The translations under genes were made by a program, and so were the position numbers. Under the pieces are notes generated by a model. The model was not told the DNA's origin. It worked only from the letters and a program-made list of their open reading frames with translations, and searched no databases. 64,000 bases of DNA. Origin: DATHTC01 sp963746805 (lineage in GTDB: Bacteria > Actinomycetota > Thermoleophilia > Gaiellales > Gaiellaceae). The DNA is taken from the NCBI GenBank assembly GCA_963746805.1, contig CAVVCQ010000008.1, positions 372,001-436,000 of the forward strand, given 5' to 3'. Numbering within the stretch: the stretch's first letter is position 1; every line of letters begins with the position of its first letter. This document shows, piece after piece, positions 16,292 through 25,481 of the stretch.

Positions 16292-16853
16292 GTGGTCCCC
16301 GAAGCCGAGCTCGAGGAGACGGACGCCGGGCTCCTGCCGCGCAGTCCGGGGTGGTTCGTCCTCAACGCGCGCGACACCCGCTGGTTCGACAAGCCGGGGC
16401 AGGGGCACAGCGTCCCGCTCACGGGCTACGACGAATACGAGGCCGAGACGTTCTTCCCGATGCTCGGCATGGCGATCCGGGTCGTGAGCCCGGGCGAGCC
16501 GACCGGGACGTACCACTGGGAGACGGAGCAGGAGGACTTCCTCGTCCTCGCCGGCGAGGGGCTACTGATCGTCGAGGGGCAGGAGCGCCCGCTGAAGCAG
16601 TGGGACTTCGTCCACTGCCCGCCCGAGACGAAGCACGCCTTCGTGGGCGCCGGGGACCGGGCCGTGCGTGCTCCTGTGCGCGAGCTCGCGGCAGTTCCAG
16701 AAGGACGGCCCGTGGGGCTACTACTGCGCCGACAAGACGGCGGCCCGCCACAACGCGAGCTCGCCGGAGGACACGCAGGACAACGACGTCGCCGACGCGC
16801 GGTTCGCGCCGCCGCGCCAGACCCGGTACCCCGGCGGCCTGCTCCCCGACTAG
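16292..16853 (+). CDS. cupin-domain protein, frameshifted near 16660
   Basis: Starts GTG 16292. The cupin motifs are THYHWE-like TYHWETEQEDFLVL and the later WDFVHCPPETKHAF. The frame breaks just after VGAGD, where one extra base (about 16656-16662) moves the coding to a second frame. That frame reads CVLLCASSRQFQKDGPWGYY and ends GGLLPD at TAG 16853. Joined, it is about 186 residues with a normal cupin fold. The break is either an assembly indel or a recent inactivation; the intact downstream frame favours an indel. Confidence 0.68.
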
Positions 16854-16870
16854 CGCCCCCGGTGGATCTG

Positions 16871-17536
16871 ATGAAACGAGCCGCGCTCGTCACCGGCGGG
16901 GCCTCCGGCATCGGCGCGGCGATCGCGAGCGCGTTGGAGTCGCGGGACGCGGACGTCGTCGTCGCCGATCTGAGGGACGCGCCGATCCTCGTCGACCTCC
17001 GTCGCCCGGGAGGCGCGGCGCGCATGGTCGAGGAGGCGATCCGCCGTCTCGGGCGACTCGACGTGCTCGTGAACAACGCAGGCGGCTTCTCGGATCCCGT
17101 CTATCCGGCGAACGACGACTGGCGTGCGCCGCTCGAGCTGAACCTCGGCAGCGTGATGGAGGCGATCGAGAGCGCGCTGCCGGCGCTCGCCGAGACACGA
17201 GGCTGCGTCGTCAACATCGCCTCCACTGCAGGCCTCGGCGCCGAGCGCTACGCCGGCGTCGAATATGCCGTCGCGAAGGCGGGTGTCATTCGCCTGACGA
17301 CGGCGCTCCACCAGGTCGACGGGGTGCGCGTGAACTGCGTCTGCCCGCACACCGTCGCGACGGAGGCAGTCCTCCGGGCGCTCGAGACCCGGCCGATCGA
17401 GGAGATCGCCCCGCCGCCGCCGACGCTGCTCTCGCTCGAGGACGTCTGCGCTGCGGTCCTCCGCCTGATCGAGGACGACTCGCTGACCGGTCGCGTCATG
17501 GTGCTCGTCGGCGGCGAGGAGCCGCGCTTCCTCTGA
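16871..17536 (+). CDS. short-chain dehydrogenase/reductase
   Basis: 221-residue Rossmann oxidoreductase. It has the cofactor motif TGGASGIGAAIA, V-V-A-D-L after strand 2 (acidic, suggesting NAD), NNAGG, and the catalytic Ser (NIASTAG) with Y-x-x-x-K in VEYAVAKAG. ATG 16871 with GGTGG upstream is preferred over GTG 16862. It lies 17 bases after the cupin gene and may share its transcript. Substrate unknown. Confidence 0.87.
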   Translation: MKRAALVTGGASGIGAAIASALESRDADVVVADLRDAPILVDLRRPGGAARMVEEAIRRLGRLDVLVNNAGGFSDPVYPANDDWRAPLELNLGSVMEAIESALPALAETRGCVVNIASTAGLGAERYAGVEYAVAKAGVIRLTTALHQVDGVRVNCVCPHTVATEAVLRALETRPIEEIAPPPPTLLSLEDVCAAVLRLIEDDSLTGRVMVLVGGEEPRFL

Positions 17537-17546
17537 CGCAAGCGGG

Positions 17547-17924
17547 CTAGCGGCCCGAACGGTCGATGAGCTCGATCCGGTAGCCGTCCGGGTCGCGGAC
17601 GAAGCAGAGCAGCGAGCCGCCCTCGCGCACCCGGTACGGCGGCCGCTCGGGCTCGATCCCCTGCCCGGCGAGCCGTGCGAGCGTCTCCTCCATGTCGTCG
17701 ACGGTGAGCGCGATGTGGCCGTAGCCGGTGCCGAGCTCGTAGGAGTCGACGCCGAAGTTGTACGTCAGCTCGAGCCGGTCGCCGTCGCCCGGGAGGCCCA
17801 TGAAGACGTTGATCGCCTCGTCGCGGATCGGCATGCGGCGGCGCTCCTCGAAGCCGAGCGCCTCGTAGAACGCGACCGAGCGGTCGACGTCGGTGATCCG
17901 GTAGCAGGTGTGGATCAGCTCCAT
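17547..17924 (-). CDS. lactoylglutathione lyase-like glyoxalase I
   Basis: 125 residues of the VOC superfamily with all four glyoxalase I metal ligands: H5 (LIHTCYRI), E52 (LELTYN), H70 (YGHIAL) and E118 (RIELID). NFGVDSYELGTGYGHIA is the usual GloA core. It converts methylglyoxal-thiol adducts; actinobacteria may use mycothiol instead of glutathione, which is inference. ATG 17924 follows GGAG-like sequence at the end of the GNAT gene. Confidence 0.85.
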   Translation of the reverse strand: MELIHTCYRITDVDRSVAFYEALGFEERRRMPIRDEAINVFMGLPGDGDRLELTYNFGVDSYELGTGYGHIALTVDDMEETLARLAGQGIEPERPPYRVREGGSLLCFVRDPDGYRIELIDRSGR

Positions 17925-17925
17925 C

Positions 17926-18432
17926 TCCGGTCTTCGCTGCCTTGACGAGTCCGAAGAGGATGCCGTCGACCCACTCGCCGTGGCGCCAGTAGGCCCGGCG
18001 CTTGACGCCCTCGCGGACGAAGCCCGACCGCTCGGCGTGGGCGATCGCACGCTCGTTGAAGCCGTAGATCTCGAGCTCGAGCCGGTGGTAGCCGAGCTCG
18101 TCGAAGAGGAGCCGCTGCAGCTGCCGCGCGGCCTCGTCGGCGGCGCGGCGGCCACGGAAGGCCGGGTGGACCGCCAGACCTCCGAGCCGGGCGATGCGGC
18201 TGCGGACGTTCGCGCGCTCGTACCGCATCGCGCCGGCGCGCTCGCCGTCGACCTCCACGATCATGCGGCCGAACGCCTCCGGCTCGTTCTCGGAGCGCTC
18301 GATCTCGGCCGCGAGCGTCTCACGGTCCGCGTCACGGCTCGCAGCGAGGAACGGGTCGACCTCCTCGTGGGTCAGGAGCTCGACGAGGAAGTCGAGGTCG
18401 TCGCGGGTGGCCCGGCGGATCGCGACCGTCAC
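17926..18432 (-). CDS. GNAT acetyltransferase, stop codon lost
   Basis: About 169 residues from GTG 18432: TVAIRRATRDDLDFLVEL, then the acetyl-CoA motif LAVHPAFRGRRAADEA and a conserved N-E-R-A-I-A-H-A-E-R-S-G-F. Typical members end soon after GILFGLV. Here the frame continues out of register through the glyoxalase gene with no stop until 17248. I infer a single-base shift near 17925-17960, so the end given is approximate. GTG 18432 overlaps the EamA stop (GTGA). Confidence 0.7.
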
Positions 18433-19346
18433 GGGCTCGGGGTCACGGGCTCCGTGTCAGGCGCGCGCCGCGGCAGTCGCAGCGCACCCGAGCCGACGGC
18501 CACGCCGCCGAGGATCAGCGCGAGCCCGGCGATCGCGGCGGCGGTGATCGGCTCGTCCAGCAGCAGCGCGCCGTACACGAGCGCGATCGGCGGCATGAGG
18601 TAGGTGACGAGGCTGAGGCGGGCCGAGCCGTGCAGCCGCAGCGCGCGGAACAGGATGAGCTGCGCGAACGCGGTCCCGAGCACGGCGAGGGCGAGGACCG
18701 AGGCGACGGCCTTCCAGCCCGGCGCGTCGGCCGGGGCCTGCACGACCGCGAGCGGGAGCAGCCAGAGCGTGCCGCCGACCATCGCCGCCGCCGCGAGCAC
18801 GGGCCCCGACGTGCCGTGGACACGCTTCTGCCCGTAGATCCCGCCCGACGCGTAGGCGAGCGAGGCGGCGACGACCGCGAGCGTCCCGGCGACGCCCCAC
18901 CAGCCTCCGCCCGGGTGCCCGCCAGCGAGCACGGCGACGCCGAGGAAGCCGAGCGCCACGCCGGCGAACCGCGCCGTCGAGAGCCGCTCCGAGGGGAGGA
19001 AGCGGATCACCAGCAGCGCGTTGAAGAGCGGCACGGTCGCGTTCGCGATCGCGGCCACGCCCGAGTCGATGTGCGTCTCGCCCCAGGCGATCAGCGTGAA
19101 CGGCAGCGCCGCGTTGACGAGCCCGAGCACGAGGCCGGCGCGCCACGCGCCTCGCAGCTCCGCGAAGCCCTCCCGGACGCCGTCGCGCCAGAGCACGACC
19201 GGGACGAGGAGCGCTGCGGCGACCGCGAGCCGGACGAACATCGCCGGCGCCGGCTCGATCTCCTCCACCGCGACCTTGATGAAGAGGTACGACGCGCCCC
19301 AGACGAACGCGAGCGTGCCGATGAGGACCGGGTACGAGCGGGTCAC
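18429..19346 (-). CDS. EamA/DMT-family transporter
   Basis: 305 residues with ten hydrophobic helices in two EamA halves. The first begins LIGTLAFVWGASYLFIKVAV; the second contains ALVYGALLLDEPIT, the usual EamA ending. The family exports metabolites or amino acids. GTG 19346 overlaps the stop of a second EamA gene (GTGA): a tandem pair that may work as paralogues or as a heteromer. Confidence 0.87.
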   Translation of the reverse strand: MTRSYPVLIGTLAFVWGASYLFIKVAVEEIEPAPAMFVRLAVAAALLVPVVLWRDGVREGFAELRGAWRAGLVLGLVNAALPFTLIAWGETHIDSGVAAIANATVPLFNALLVIRFLPSERLSTARFAGVALGFLGVAVLAGGHPGGGWWGVAGTLAVVAASLAYASGGIYGQKRVHGTSGPVLAAAAMVGGTLWLLPLAVVQAPADAPGWKAVASVLALAVLGTAFAQLILFRALRLHGSARLSLVTYLMPPIALVYGALLLDEPITAAAIAGLALILGGVAVGSGALRLPRRAPDTEPVTPSP

Positions 19347-20236
19347 GTCCGCACCGTAGCGGCCTGTCTGCGCCGCACCGCCCCGGTCCCGAGGGCCACG
19401 CCGCCGAGCACGAGCGCGAGCCCGGCGACCTGCGACGCGCCGACCGGCTCGTCGAGGAGCGTGGCCGCGTAGACGAGCGCCGTCGCCGGCACGAGGTAGG
19501 TGACGAGGATCGCCGTCGACGGCCCCGCGCCGCCGATCAGGCCGAAGTAGAGGAGGTACGCGATCCCCGTCGCGACCACGCCGAGCGCGAGCACGGAGGC
19601 GCCCGCCTCCCAGCCGACCTCGTGCCCGCGCAGCGCGACGAGCCCGGGCGGCAACGTCAGGACGGTGGCCCAGGCCATCGTCCCGAGCGCGATCTCGAGC
19701 GCCGACAGCCCGCGCAGCCGCGACGACGTGAACAGTGCGCCGACGGCGTAGAAGGCGGCGGCGAGCACGACCGCGAGCGCGCCGAGCACCGCACCGGTGC
19801 CCGCGCCCGGCTCCGCCCCGACGACGAGGGCGACGCCCGTGAATCCGAGCAGGAAGCCGGCGAGCCTGATCCCGGTGACGCGCTCGCTGTGCATCGCGAC
19901 CGCGGCGAACAGCACGGTGAAGAGCGGCGCGGCCGCGTTGAGGATCGCCGCCGTGCCCGAGTCGATCTTCGTCTGCCCGAGCGGGATGAGGATGAACGGC
20001 ACCGTCGTGTTGAGCACCGCCGCGATCCCGAGCGGGACGACGTTCGCGCGCAGCCCCGGGAGCACGTCTGCGCGCCGGACGAGCGCGATCAGCGCCAGCG
20101 TGACGGCGGCGAACGTGATCCGGCCGGCAGCCACGCTGACCGGAGCGAGGTCGCGCAACGCGATCTCGATGAGCATGAAGGCCGCGCCCCAGATGGCGGC
20201 GAGCGCGACGAGCATCCCGAGCTGGAGCCGGCTCAC
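19343..20236 (-). CDS. EamA/DMT-family transporter
   Basis: 297 residues, again ten helices and two EamA repeats: MLVALAAIWGAAFMLIEIAL at the start and ATALVYAATLLDEPVG in the second half. It is similar in plan to the gene after it and is probably a tandem duplicate. The start is GTG 20236. The upstream 86 bases (20237-20322) separate it from a methyltransferase on the same strand and show no clear signals. Confidence 0.87.
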   Translation of the reverse strand: MSRLQLGMLVALAAIWGAAFMLIEIALRDLAPVSVAAGRITFAAVTLALIALVRRADVLPGLRANVVPLGIAAVLNTTVPFILIPLGQTKIDSGTAAILNAAAPLFTVLFAAVAMHSERVTGIRLAGFLLGFTGVALVVGAEPGAGTGAVLGALAVVLAAAFYAVGALFTSSRLRGLSALEIALGTMAWATVLTLPPGLVALRGHEVGWEAGASVLALGVVATGIAYLLYFGLIGGAGPSTAILVTYLVPATALVYAATLLDEPVGASQVAGLALVLGGVALGTGAVRRRQAATVRT

Positions 20237-20322
20237 CTGCGGTCAAACGCGGGACGACGGCGGTTCGTGAGACCCCCCACGCGTCTCGCAACGAGCCCGG
20301 GCGAGCCCGTGTTCCCGGCGAT

Positions 20323-21292
20323 TCAGCGCCGGGCGACGAGCGCGTAGTCGAGCGGCGCGAAGAGGAGCTCGTTCAGGCGCCGCACGTTCGCGGCGAGCAC
20401 CGGGTCGTCGGGCTCGGTCAAGCGCTCGGCCGGCGCGTTGGCGAAGCGGAGCGAGGGCTCGCGGAAGCCGGCGGCCGACGCCAGCAGCTGCAGCGTCTCG
20501 GGCACGAGCGGCTGCGCGTGGGTCAGGTCGGCGAAGAAGTTCCGCAGCGCGAGCGGCGAGAGCGGGTTGATCGTCTCGAGCACGAGCACCCCGTCCTCGC
20601 GCAGGGCCGCGTGCGCCAGCTCGAGCAGGCGGACGAGCGAGGCCGGCGGCAGGTGCTCGACGAGCTGCGCCGCGAAGATCGCCGCCGAGCGACTCCGGCT
20701 CGAGGCCCTCGAGGTGGTCGAGCGCGTCCGCCTGCGTCACGTCGAGTCCCTCGCCGCGGGCGAACGCGACCATGTCCCCGTCCGCGTCGACGCCCGTCGC
20801 CTCGATGCCCGCGTCGCGGAGCAGCGTCAGGAACTCGCCGCGGCCGCAGCCGACGTCGAGCACGGGCGCCGCGCCGGCGAAGAGGTCGACGTAGGGCCGC
20901 TGCTTCTCGCGCGTCTCGGCGGTGGGCGCGCGCATACGGCTCTCGAACGCGAAGTAGTCGGGGATCGCGTCCGCCCGGGGCTGCGCGGCGACCGTGGCGG
21001 GCGCGCCGGCCGGGCGGCGCTCGAGCCGGAGCAGGCGCTCCTCCAGCTCGGCGAGGCGTCGTCGCTCGGCCTCGAGGTCGCGCACGGCGGCGTCGAGGTC
21101 CTCCGAGAGCGCGTCGACGAGCTTCAACGTCGCGTCTGCCAGCGCACGCTCGCGCGCGGCGACGTCCTCGACGGAGGAGCGAACGGCGCGGCGGACGAGG
21201 CGCTGCCGCATGCCGGCCGGGGCCGTGCGCCCGGCCGCCTCCTCCCGGGCCCGCTCCGCCTCGGCGCGCCGCGCTGCGCGATCTGCGCCCAC
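20323..21292 (-). CDS. SAM methyltransferase with N-terminal coiled coil, frameshifted near 20685
   Basis: Begins GTG 21292, eight bases after TACAAC. Residues 1-90 are Ala/Arg/Glu-rich and likely a coiled coil (ERRRLAELEERLLRLERR). Then come PYVDLFAGAAPVLDVGCGRGEF, motif I of a methyltransferase, and ATGVDADGDM. The frame breaks near 20680-20690. The next frame gives IFAAQLVEHLPP and LVLETINPLSPLALRNFF, then ends at 20323. Joined, it is about 320 residues and resembles methyltransferases of glycan or lipopolysaccharide clusters. Substrate unknown. Confidence 0.68.
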
Positions 21293-21339
21293 GGGCGGGA
21301 GTTGTAGCGGCGGCGGGGACGCCGCGTAGGATCCGTCTC

Positions 21340-22335
21340 GTGGCAGGACTCGATCGCGCGCACGCCGTCGCCGAGCGCCTGCTCGCGAACGTCGAGCAGG
21401 TCGTCCTCGGCAAGACGGAGCAGGTCCGGCTCGTGCTGGCCGCGCTCGCCTGCCGCGGCCACGTGCTCTTCGAGGACGTGCCCGGCACCGCCAAGACGGT
21501 GCTCGCCCGCGCGCTGGCGGGATCGATCGACGGCGTCGTCCACTCCCGCGTGCAGTGCACTCCGGACCTGCAGCCGACCGACGTCACCGGCCTCAGCGTC
21601 TACGACCAGCGCACGCGCGAGTTCGAGTTCCGGCCGGGGCCCGTGTTCGCGAACGTCGTGCTCGTCGACGAGATCAACCGCGCGATGCCGAAGACGCAGT
21701 CGGCGCTGCTCGAGGCGATGGCGGAGGGGCAGGTCACCGTCGACGGCGTGACGCGCCGCCTGCCCGAGCCGTTCCTCGTCCTGGCGACCGAGAACCCGCT
21801 CGAGTACGAGGGCACCTTCCCGCTCCCGGAGGCGCAGCTCGACCGCTTCTTCCTGCGGACGGCGCTCGGCTACCCGGGCACCGAGAACGAGCTCGCGATC
21901 CTCCGCGCGCAGCGGCGCGAGCACCCGCTCGAGGCGCTCGAGCCCGCGATCGGGCTCGACGAGCTGACGCTGCTGCAGGACGCCGTCCCGGACGTGTACG
22001 CGGACGAGCTCGTGGAGCGCTGGGTCGTCGCGCTCGTCGAGGCGACGCGCTCGCTGCCGGAGGTCGCGGTCGGCGCCTCGGTGCGCGGCACGCTCGCGCT
22101 CGACCGCACCGCCCGCGCCTGGGCGCTCCTCCACGGCCGCCACTACGTCGTCCCGGCGGACGTGGACGAGCTGTTCCTGCCGGTGCTCGGCCACCGGCTG
22201 CTGCTCGAGCCGTCGTTCCTCGTCGAGGCGGAGGAGCTCGAGCGCGACGAGGGGCTCGCACGCGTGAAGGCGCGCTGCCTCGCGCTCGCGCCGCCGCCGG
22301 ACGTCCGCGCGCCGACCGCCGCGGCCGCGTCCTGA
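21340..22335 (+). CDS. MoxR-family AAA+ ATPase
   Basis: 331 residues. Walker A VPGTAKTVLAR (about 47-57), Walker B VVLVDEINRA, sensor 1 LATENPLEYEGTFPLPEAQLDRF. MoxR proteins are chaperone-like ATPases that work with DUF58 and VWA proteins encoded beside them, exactly the layout here. TAGGAT (21327-21332) lies 7 bases before GTG 21340. First gene of a six-gene run to 26483. Confidence 0.93.
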   Translation: MAGLDRAHAVAERLLANVEQVVLGKTEQVRLVLAALACRGHVLFEDVPGTAKTVLARALAGSIDGVVHSRVQCTPDLQPTDVTGLSVYDQRTREFEFRPGPVFANVVLVDEINRAMPKTQSALLEAMAEGQVTVDGVTRRLPEPFLVLATENPLEYEGTFPLPEAQLDRFFLRTALGYPGTENELAILRAQRREHPLEALEPAIGLDELTLLQDAVPDVYADELVERWVVALVEATRSLPEVAVGASVRGTLALDRTARAWALLHGRHYVVPADVDELFLPVLGHRLLLEPSFLVEAEELERDEGLARVKARCLALAPPPDVRAPTAAAAS

Positions 22336-22337
22336 CC

Positions 22338-23252
22338 GTGGCCGCGTCGCGACGGCGCACCTTCCCGCTCATCCCGAGGCGCCGTCTCGTCGGCGTCCCG
22401 TTCGGCGAGCAGCGGAGCGCGCGGCGCGGCGTCGGCTCCGACCTCGCGGGCTCCCGTCCGTACCAGGCCGGCGACCCCGTCTCGACGATCGACTGGCACG
22501 CGACGGCCCGGCTGTCGGCGGCGCGCGGCTCGGACCAGTTCGTCGTGCACACGCGCTACGCCGACGAGGCGCCGCGGGTCGCGCTCGTCGTCGACCGGCG
22601 CCCGGCGATGGCGCTGTACCCGGCGGAGCTGCCCTGGCTGTCGAAGCCCGAGGCGAGCGAGGCGGCGACGCGCGTCGTGACCGCGAGCGCGTTCGCGGCG
22701 CGGGCGGAGCTCGCCTACCTCGACCTCGGCGACGGCCAGCCGTTCTGGCGCCCGCCCGGCTCGCGGGCCCACGCGCGCGGGCTGCGCGAGCGAACCTCTT
22801 TCTCCGGACCGGAGGACTCGGTCGCGCGCTCGCTCGACTTCCTCCTGCGCCACAGCCGCGACCTCGGGCCCGGGACGTTCGTCTTCGTCGTCTCGGACTT
22901 CCTGGTGCCTCCGTCGACGGGCCTGTGGCAGCGCACGCTGTCCGCGCGCTGGGACCCGGTGCCGGTCGTCGTGCAGGACCCGACCTGGGAGCGCTCGTTC
23001 CCTGACGTCGGCGGCGTCGTCGTACCGCTGCTCGACCCGGCGGACGGGACGGTCCGGGAGGTGCGGCTGCGGCGCTCCGAGGCTCGGGCGCGCCGGCTCG
23101 CGCACGAGGAGCGGTTCCGCCTGCTGCTGACGCGCTTCGCGCGGCTCGGGCTCGACCCGGTCGTGCTCGACGGCGGCGGGGAGCTCGAGGTGGTGCAGGC
23201 GTTCCTGCGCTGGGCCGAGCGCCGGCGCCTGGCGCGGAGGGCGCAACGGTGA
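22338..23252 (+). CDS. DUF58 domain protein
   Basis: 304 residues with the DUF58 core GSDLAGSRPYQAGDPVSTIDWHATAR and a VWA-like C-terminal half (VALVVDRRPAMAL; FVFVVSDFLVPP). DUF58 proteins are partners of MoxR ATPases. GTG 22338 lies two bases after the moxR stop. The usual membrane helices at the N-terminus are absent, so this form is probably cytoplasmic. Confidence 0.88.
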   Translation: MAASRRRTFPLIPRRRLVGVPFGEQRSARRGVGSDLAGSRPYQAGDPVSTIDWHATARLSAARGSDQFVVHTRYADEAPRVALVVDRRPAMALYPAELPWLSKPEASEAATRVVTASAFAARAELAYLDLGDGQPFWRPPGSRAHARGLRERTSFSGPEDSVARSLDFLLRHSRDLGPGTFVFVVSDFLVPPSTGLWQRTLSARWDPVPVVVQDPTWERSFPDVGGVVVPLLDPADGTVREVRLRRSEARARRLAHEERFRLLLTRFARLGLDPVVLDGGGELEVVQAFLRWAERRRLARRAQR

Positions 23253-24055
23253 GGCTTCTCGCCGCCGCGTGCGCGGCGCTCGTCCTCGCCCCGGCCGCGG
23301 ACGCGGCACCGCTCGTCGTGCGCACGTCGCTCGACCCCGGCACCGTGCTCTTCGGCGCGCCGGCGACGGCGACCGTGACGGTGGTGGCCGATCCGGCGCT
23401 CGTCGACCCGGGCACGGTGCGGATCGAGGCCGACGTCGCCCCCTTCCGCCGCCTCGGCACCTCCGTGGCCCGCGACGGCCGTCTCGTCGTGCGCCGGACG
23501 CGGATCGCCTGCGTGTCCGACGCGTGCCGCCCCGGCGACGGACTGCGGCCCGTGCGGCTCCCGCCCGTGCAGGTTTCGGCGAGCGGCCCGTCGGGGCCGG
23601 TGGCGGTGAGCGCGGCCTGGTCCCCGCTCCTCGTCGCGCCGCGCGTCCCCGCGGCCGCCGCGGCGGGCGAGCCCGAGTGGCGGGTGGACGCGCGGCCGCC
23701 GGCGCTCACGACGCGGATCGACCCCGGGACGCTGTCGCTGCTGCTGTGGCTCCTCACCGCGGCCCTCGCGCTCGGCGCCGCCGCGCTCGTCGCGCGCGAG
23801 GTCGTGCGTGCCCGGACGAAGGCGCGCGAGGCGCGAACGACGGAGCTCGCTGCAGCGCTCGCCGCTGTGCGGGCCGCAGCGGAGGCCCCTGAGCCCGAGC
23901 GGCGGCGCGCCGTCGGCGTCCTCGCCCGCGTGCTCGAGCGCGCCGACGGGGACCACGCCGTCACGGCCGAGACGCTGGCATGGTCGGAGCCCGGGCCGGA
24001 GCCCGGGCGCGTGCTCGAGCTCGCGGACGAGGTCGAGCGGGAGGTGCGCGCGTGA
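23249..24055 (+). CDS. BatD-like membrane protein
   Basis: 268 residues: a signal sequence (LLAAACAALVLAPAADA), an extracytoplasmic Ig-like beta domain (VRTSLDPGTVLFGAPATATVTV), a membrane helix near 165-185 (LLLWLLTAALALGAAALV) and a cytoplasmic helical tail. Order and layout match BatD of aerotolerance operons. GTG 23249 overlaps the DUF58 stop and the end overlaps the next GTG. Confidence 0.72.
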   Translation: MRLLAAACAALVLAPAADAAPLVVRTSLDPGTVLFGAPATATVTVVADPALVDPGTVRIEADVAPFRRLGTSVARDGRLVVRRTRIACVSDACRPGDGLRPVRLPPVQVSASGPSGPVAVSAAWSPLLVAPRVPAAAAAGEPEWRVDARPPALTTRIDPGTLSLLLWLLTAALALGAAALVAREVVRARTKAREARTTELAAALAAVRAAAEAPEPERRRAVGVLARVLERADGDHAVTAETLAWSEPGPEPGRVLELADEVEREVRA

Positions 24056-24873
24056 GGCCCGCACTCCCGCTCGCGGACGCACGGTCACTGGACGGCGCCG
24101 CGCGGCGGACCGCCCTCGTCCTCGCCGGCCTCGCGTTGCTCGCGGTGGCAGCGCTCGTCGCCGCGGCGCTCCTCGGCCGCGACCCGGACGTGCAGCGGAA
24201 CGGCTTCGTGCCGGAGGGCTCGTCGGGGATCGTCGTGCTCGACCTCTCGGCCAGCATCTCGTCGGACACGTACGAGCGGATCGGGAACACGCTCGCCGAG
24301 CTCGCCGACGGCGAGGGCCGCTACGGGCTCGTCATCTTCTCCACGACCGCGTACGAGGCGCTGCCGCCCGGCACGCCGGCGACGGAGCTGCGGCCGTTCG
24401 TGCGCTACTTCGCACTGCCCCGCCAGGATCAGCCCGGCTTCCTCCCGGAGTTCCCGGCGAACCCGTGGCAGGACACGTTCACCGCCGGGACGCGTATCTC
24501 GACCGGGCTCGACCTCGCCCGCGACGTGATCGCCCGGGAGGGGCTGGAGCGGCCGGCGATCCTGCTCGTCAGCGATCTCGACGACGACCCGATCGACCTG
24601 CCACGGCTGCGGCGGACGATGGCGGAGATCGAAGACGCAGGGACGCCGCTGTCCGTGGTGGCGCTGAATCCGGCGCCCGAGGACGAGCGTTTCTTCCGGC
24701 GCCTGCTCCGCGAGCCGGAGGAGCTGCGGTTCGCGCGGCTTCCCTCCGAGCGTCGCGACGGCACCGGCGAGGCGCCCTTCCCGTGGCCGCTCGCGCTCGC
24801 CTCGCTCGCGGCGACCGCGGCGCTCGCGGCCGCGCTGGCCTGGGGCGCTCGACTCCGGTGGCGGATGGCATGA
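24052..24873 (+). CDS. VWA-domain membrane protein (BatA-like)
   Basis: 273 residues: an N-terminal membrane helix (about 22-42), then a von Willebrand A domain with the MIDAS D64-x-S66-x-S68 (VVLDLSASIS), a conserved Thr/Ser-rich loop, and VSDLDDDP as the later acidic site. A second helix lies at the C-terminus. It is expected to bind a metal-dependent partner outside the membrane. GTG 24052 overlaps the BatD-like stop; ATG of the next gene overlaps its own stop. Confidence 0.85.
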   Translation: MRPALPLADARSLDGAARRTALVLAGLALLAVAALVAAALLGRDPDVQRNGFVPEGSSGIVVLDLSASISSDTYERIGNTLAELADGEGRYGLVIFSTTAYEALPPGTPATELRPFVRYFALPRQDQPGFLPEFPANPWQDTFTAGTRISTGLDLARDVIAREGLERPAILLVSDLDDDPIDLPRLRRTMAEIEDAGTPLSVVALNPAPEDERFFRRLLREPEELRFARLPSERRDGTGEAPFPWPLALASLAATAALAAALAWGARLRWRMA

Positions 24874-25481
24874 GGGCCGGGCCGCTCCTCGCCGCCGCTG
24901 CGCTCGTCGCCCTCGCCGTCGTCACCGGCCTGCTCGCCCACGCGGCCGGAGCCTGGAACGAGCGCCTGAGCGAGGACGACGCGCGCTTCCTCGCGGGGGA
25001 GCGGGTCTCGTGGACGGTGGACACGCCGCTCGCGGGAGCCGCCGAGCGCCTCGTCGGCCTCGGCGACGACCTCGGCGCCCGTCGCGCGATCGCGCTCCAC
25101 CGCCGTGCTGAAGCCGGAGGAGCCGACCTCGGCAGCGGCCAGGAGCGCCAGGGCGTGCGCTCGGCGGCCGAGACGGCGCTCGCCGACGTCGCACAGGGCA
25201 CCGACGGGAGCCGGTCAGCGCAGGCGTCGGTGCTGCTGGGGACGCTGCTGTTCGAGGACGCCGGCACGCCGGACGGCCCGACCCCGGCGGAGCGCGCGCT
25301 CGGCGCGTTCGAGAACGCGCTCGCGGCCGAGCCCGGCAACGCCGAGGCCGCCTACGACCTCGAGCTGCTCCTCCGGCTGCTGGTGGCGCGCGGCGAGCGG
25401 CCGGGCACGAACCCCGGCGCCGGGGCGAGCGGTGGCGGCCGCCGCGGCGCGGGCGGCGGCACACCGGGGCGCGGGTACTGA
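24870..25481 (+). CDS. secreted or anchored helical (TPR-like) protein of the MoxR operon
   Basis: 203 residues: an N-terminal membrane anchor (LLAAAALVALAVVTGLLAHAAG), then Ala-rich helical segments ending in one TPR-like pair (ALGAFENALAAEPGNAEAAYDLELLLRL would be split around residue 160), and a Gly-rich tail. BatC/TPR genes hold this place in Bat operons. ATG 24870 overlaps the preceding TGA, and TGA overlaps the next ATG. Confidence 0.62.
   Translation: MRAGPLLAAAALVALAVVTGLLAHAAGAWNERLSEDDARFLAGERVSWTVDTPLAGAAERLVGLGDDLGARRAIALHRRAEAGGADLGSGQERQGVRSAAETALADVAQGTDGSRSAQASVLLGTLLFEDAGTPDGPTPAERALGAFENALAAEPGNAEAAYDLELLLRLLVARGERPGTNPGAGASGGGRRGAGGGTPGRGY

Noticed and set aside
17248..17925. 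GNAT acetyltransferase extending to the in-frame stop at 17248
   Set aside because: The extension is antisense or out of frame to the glyoxalase and SDR genes and has no family similarity; a frameshift that removed the real stop is more likely.
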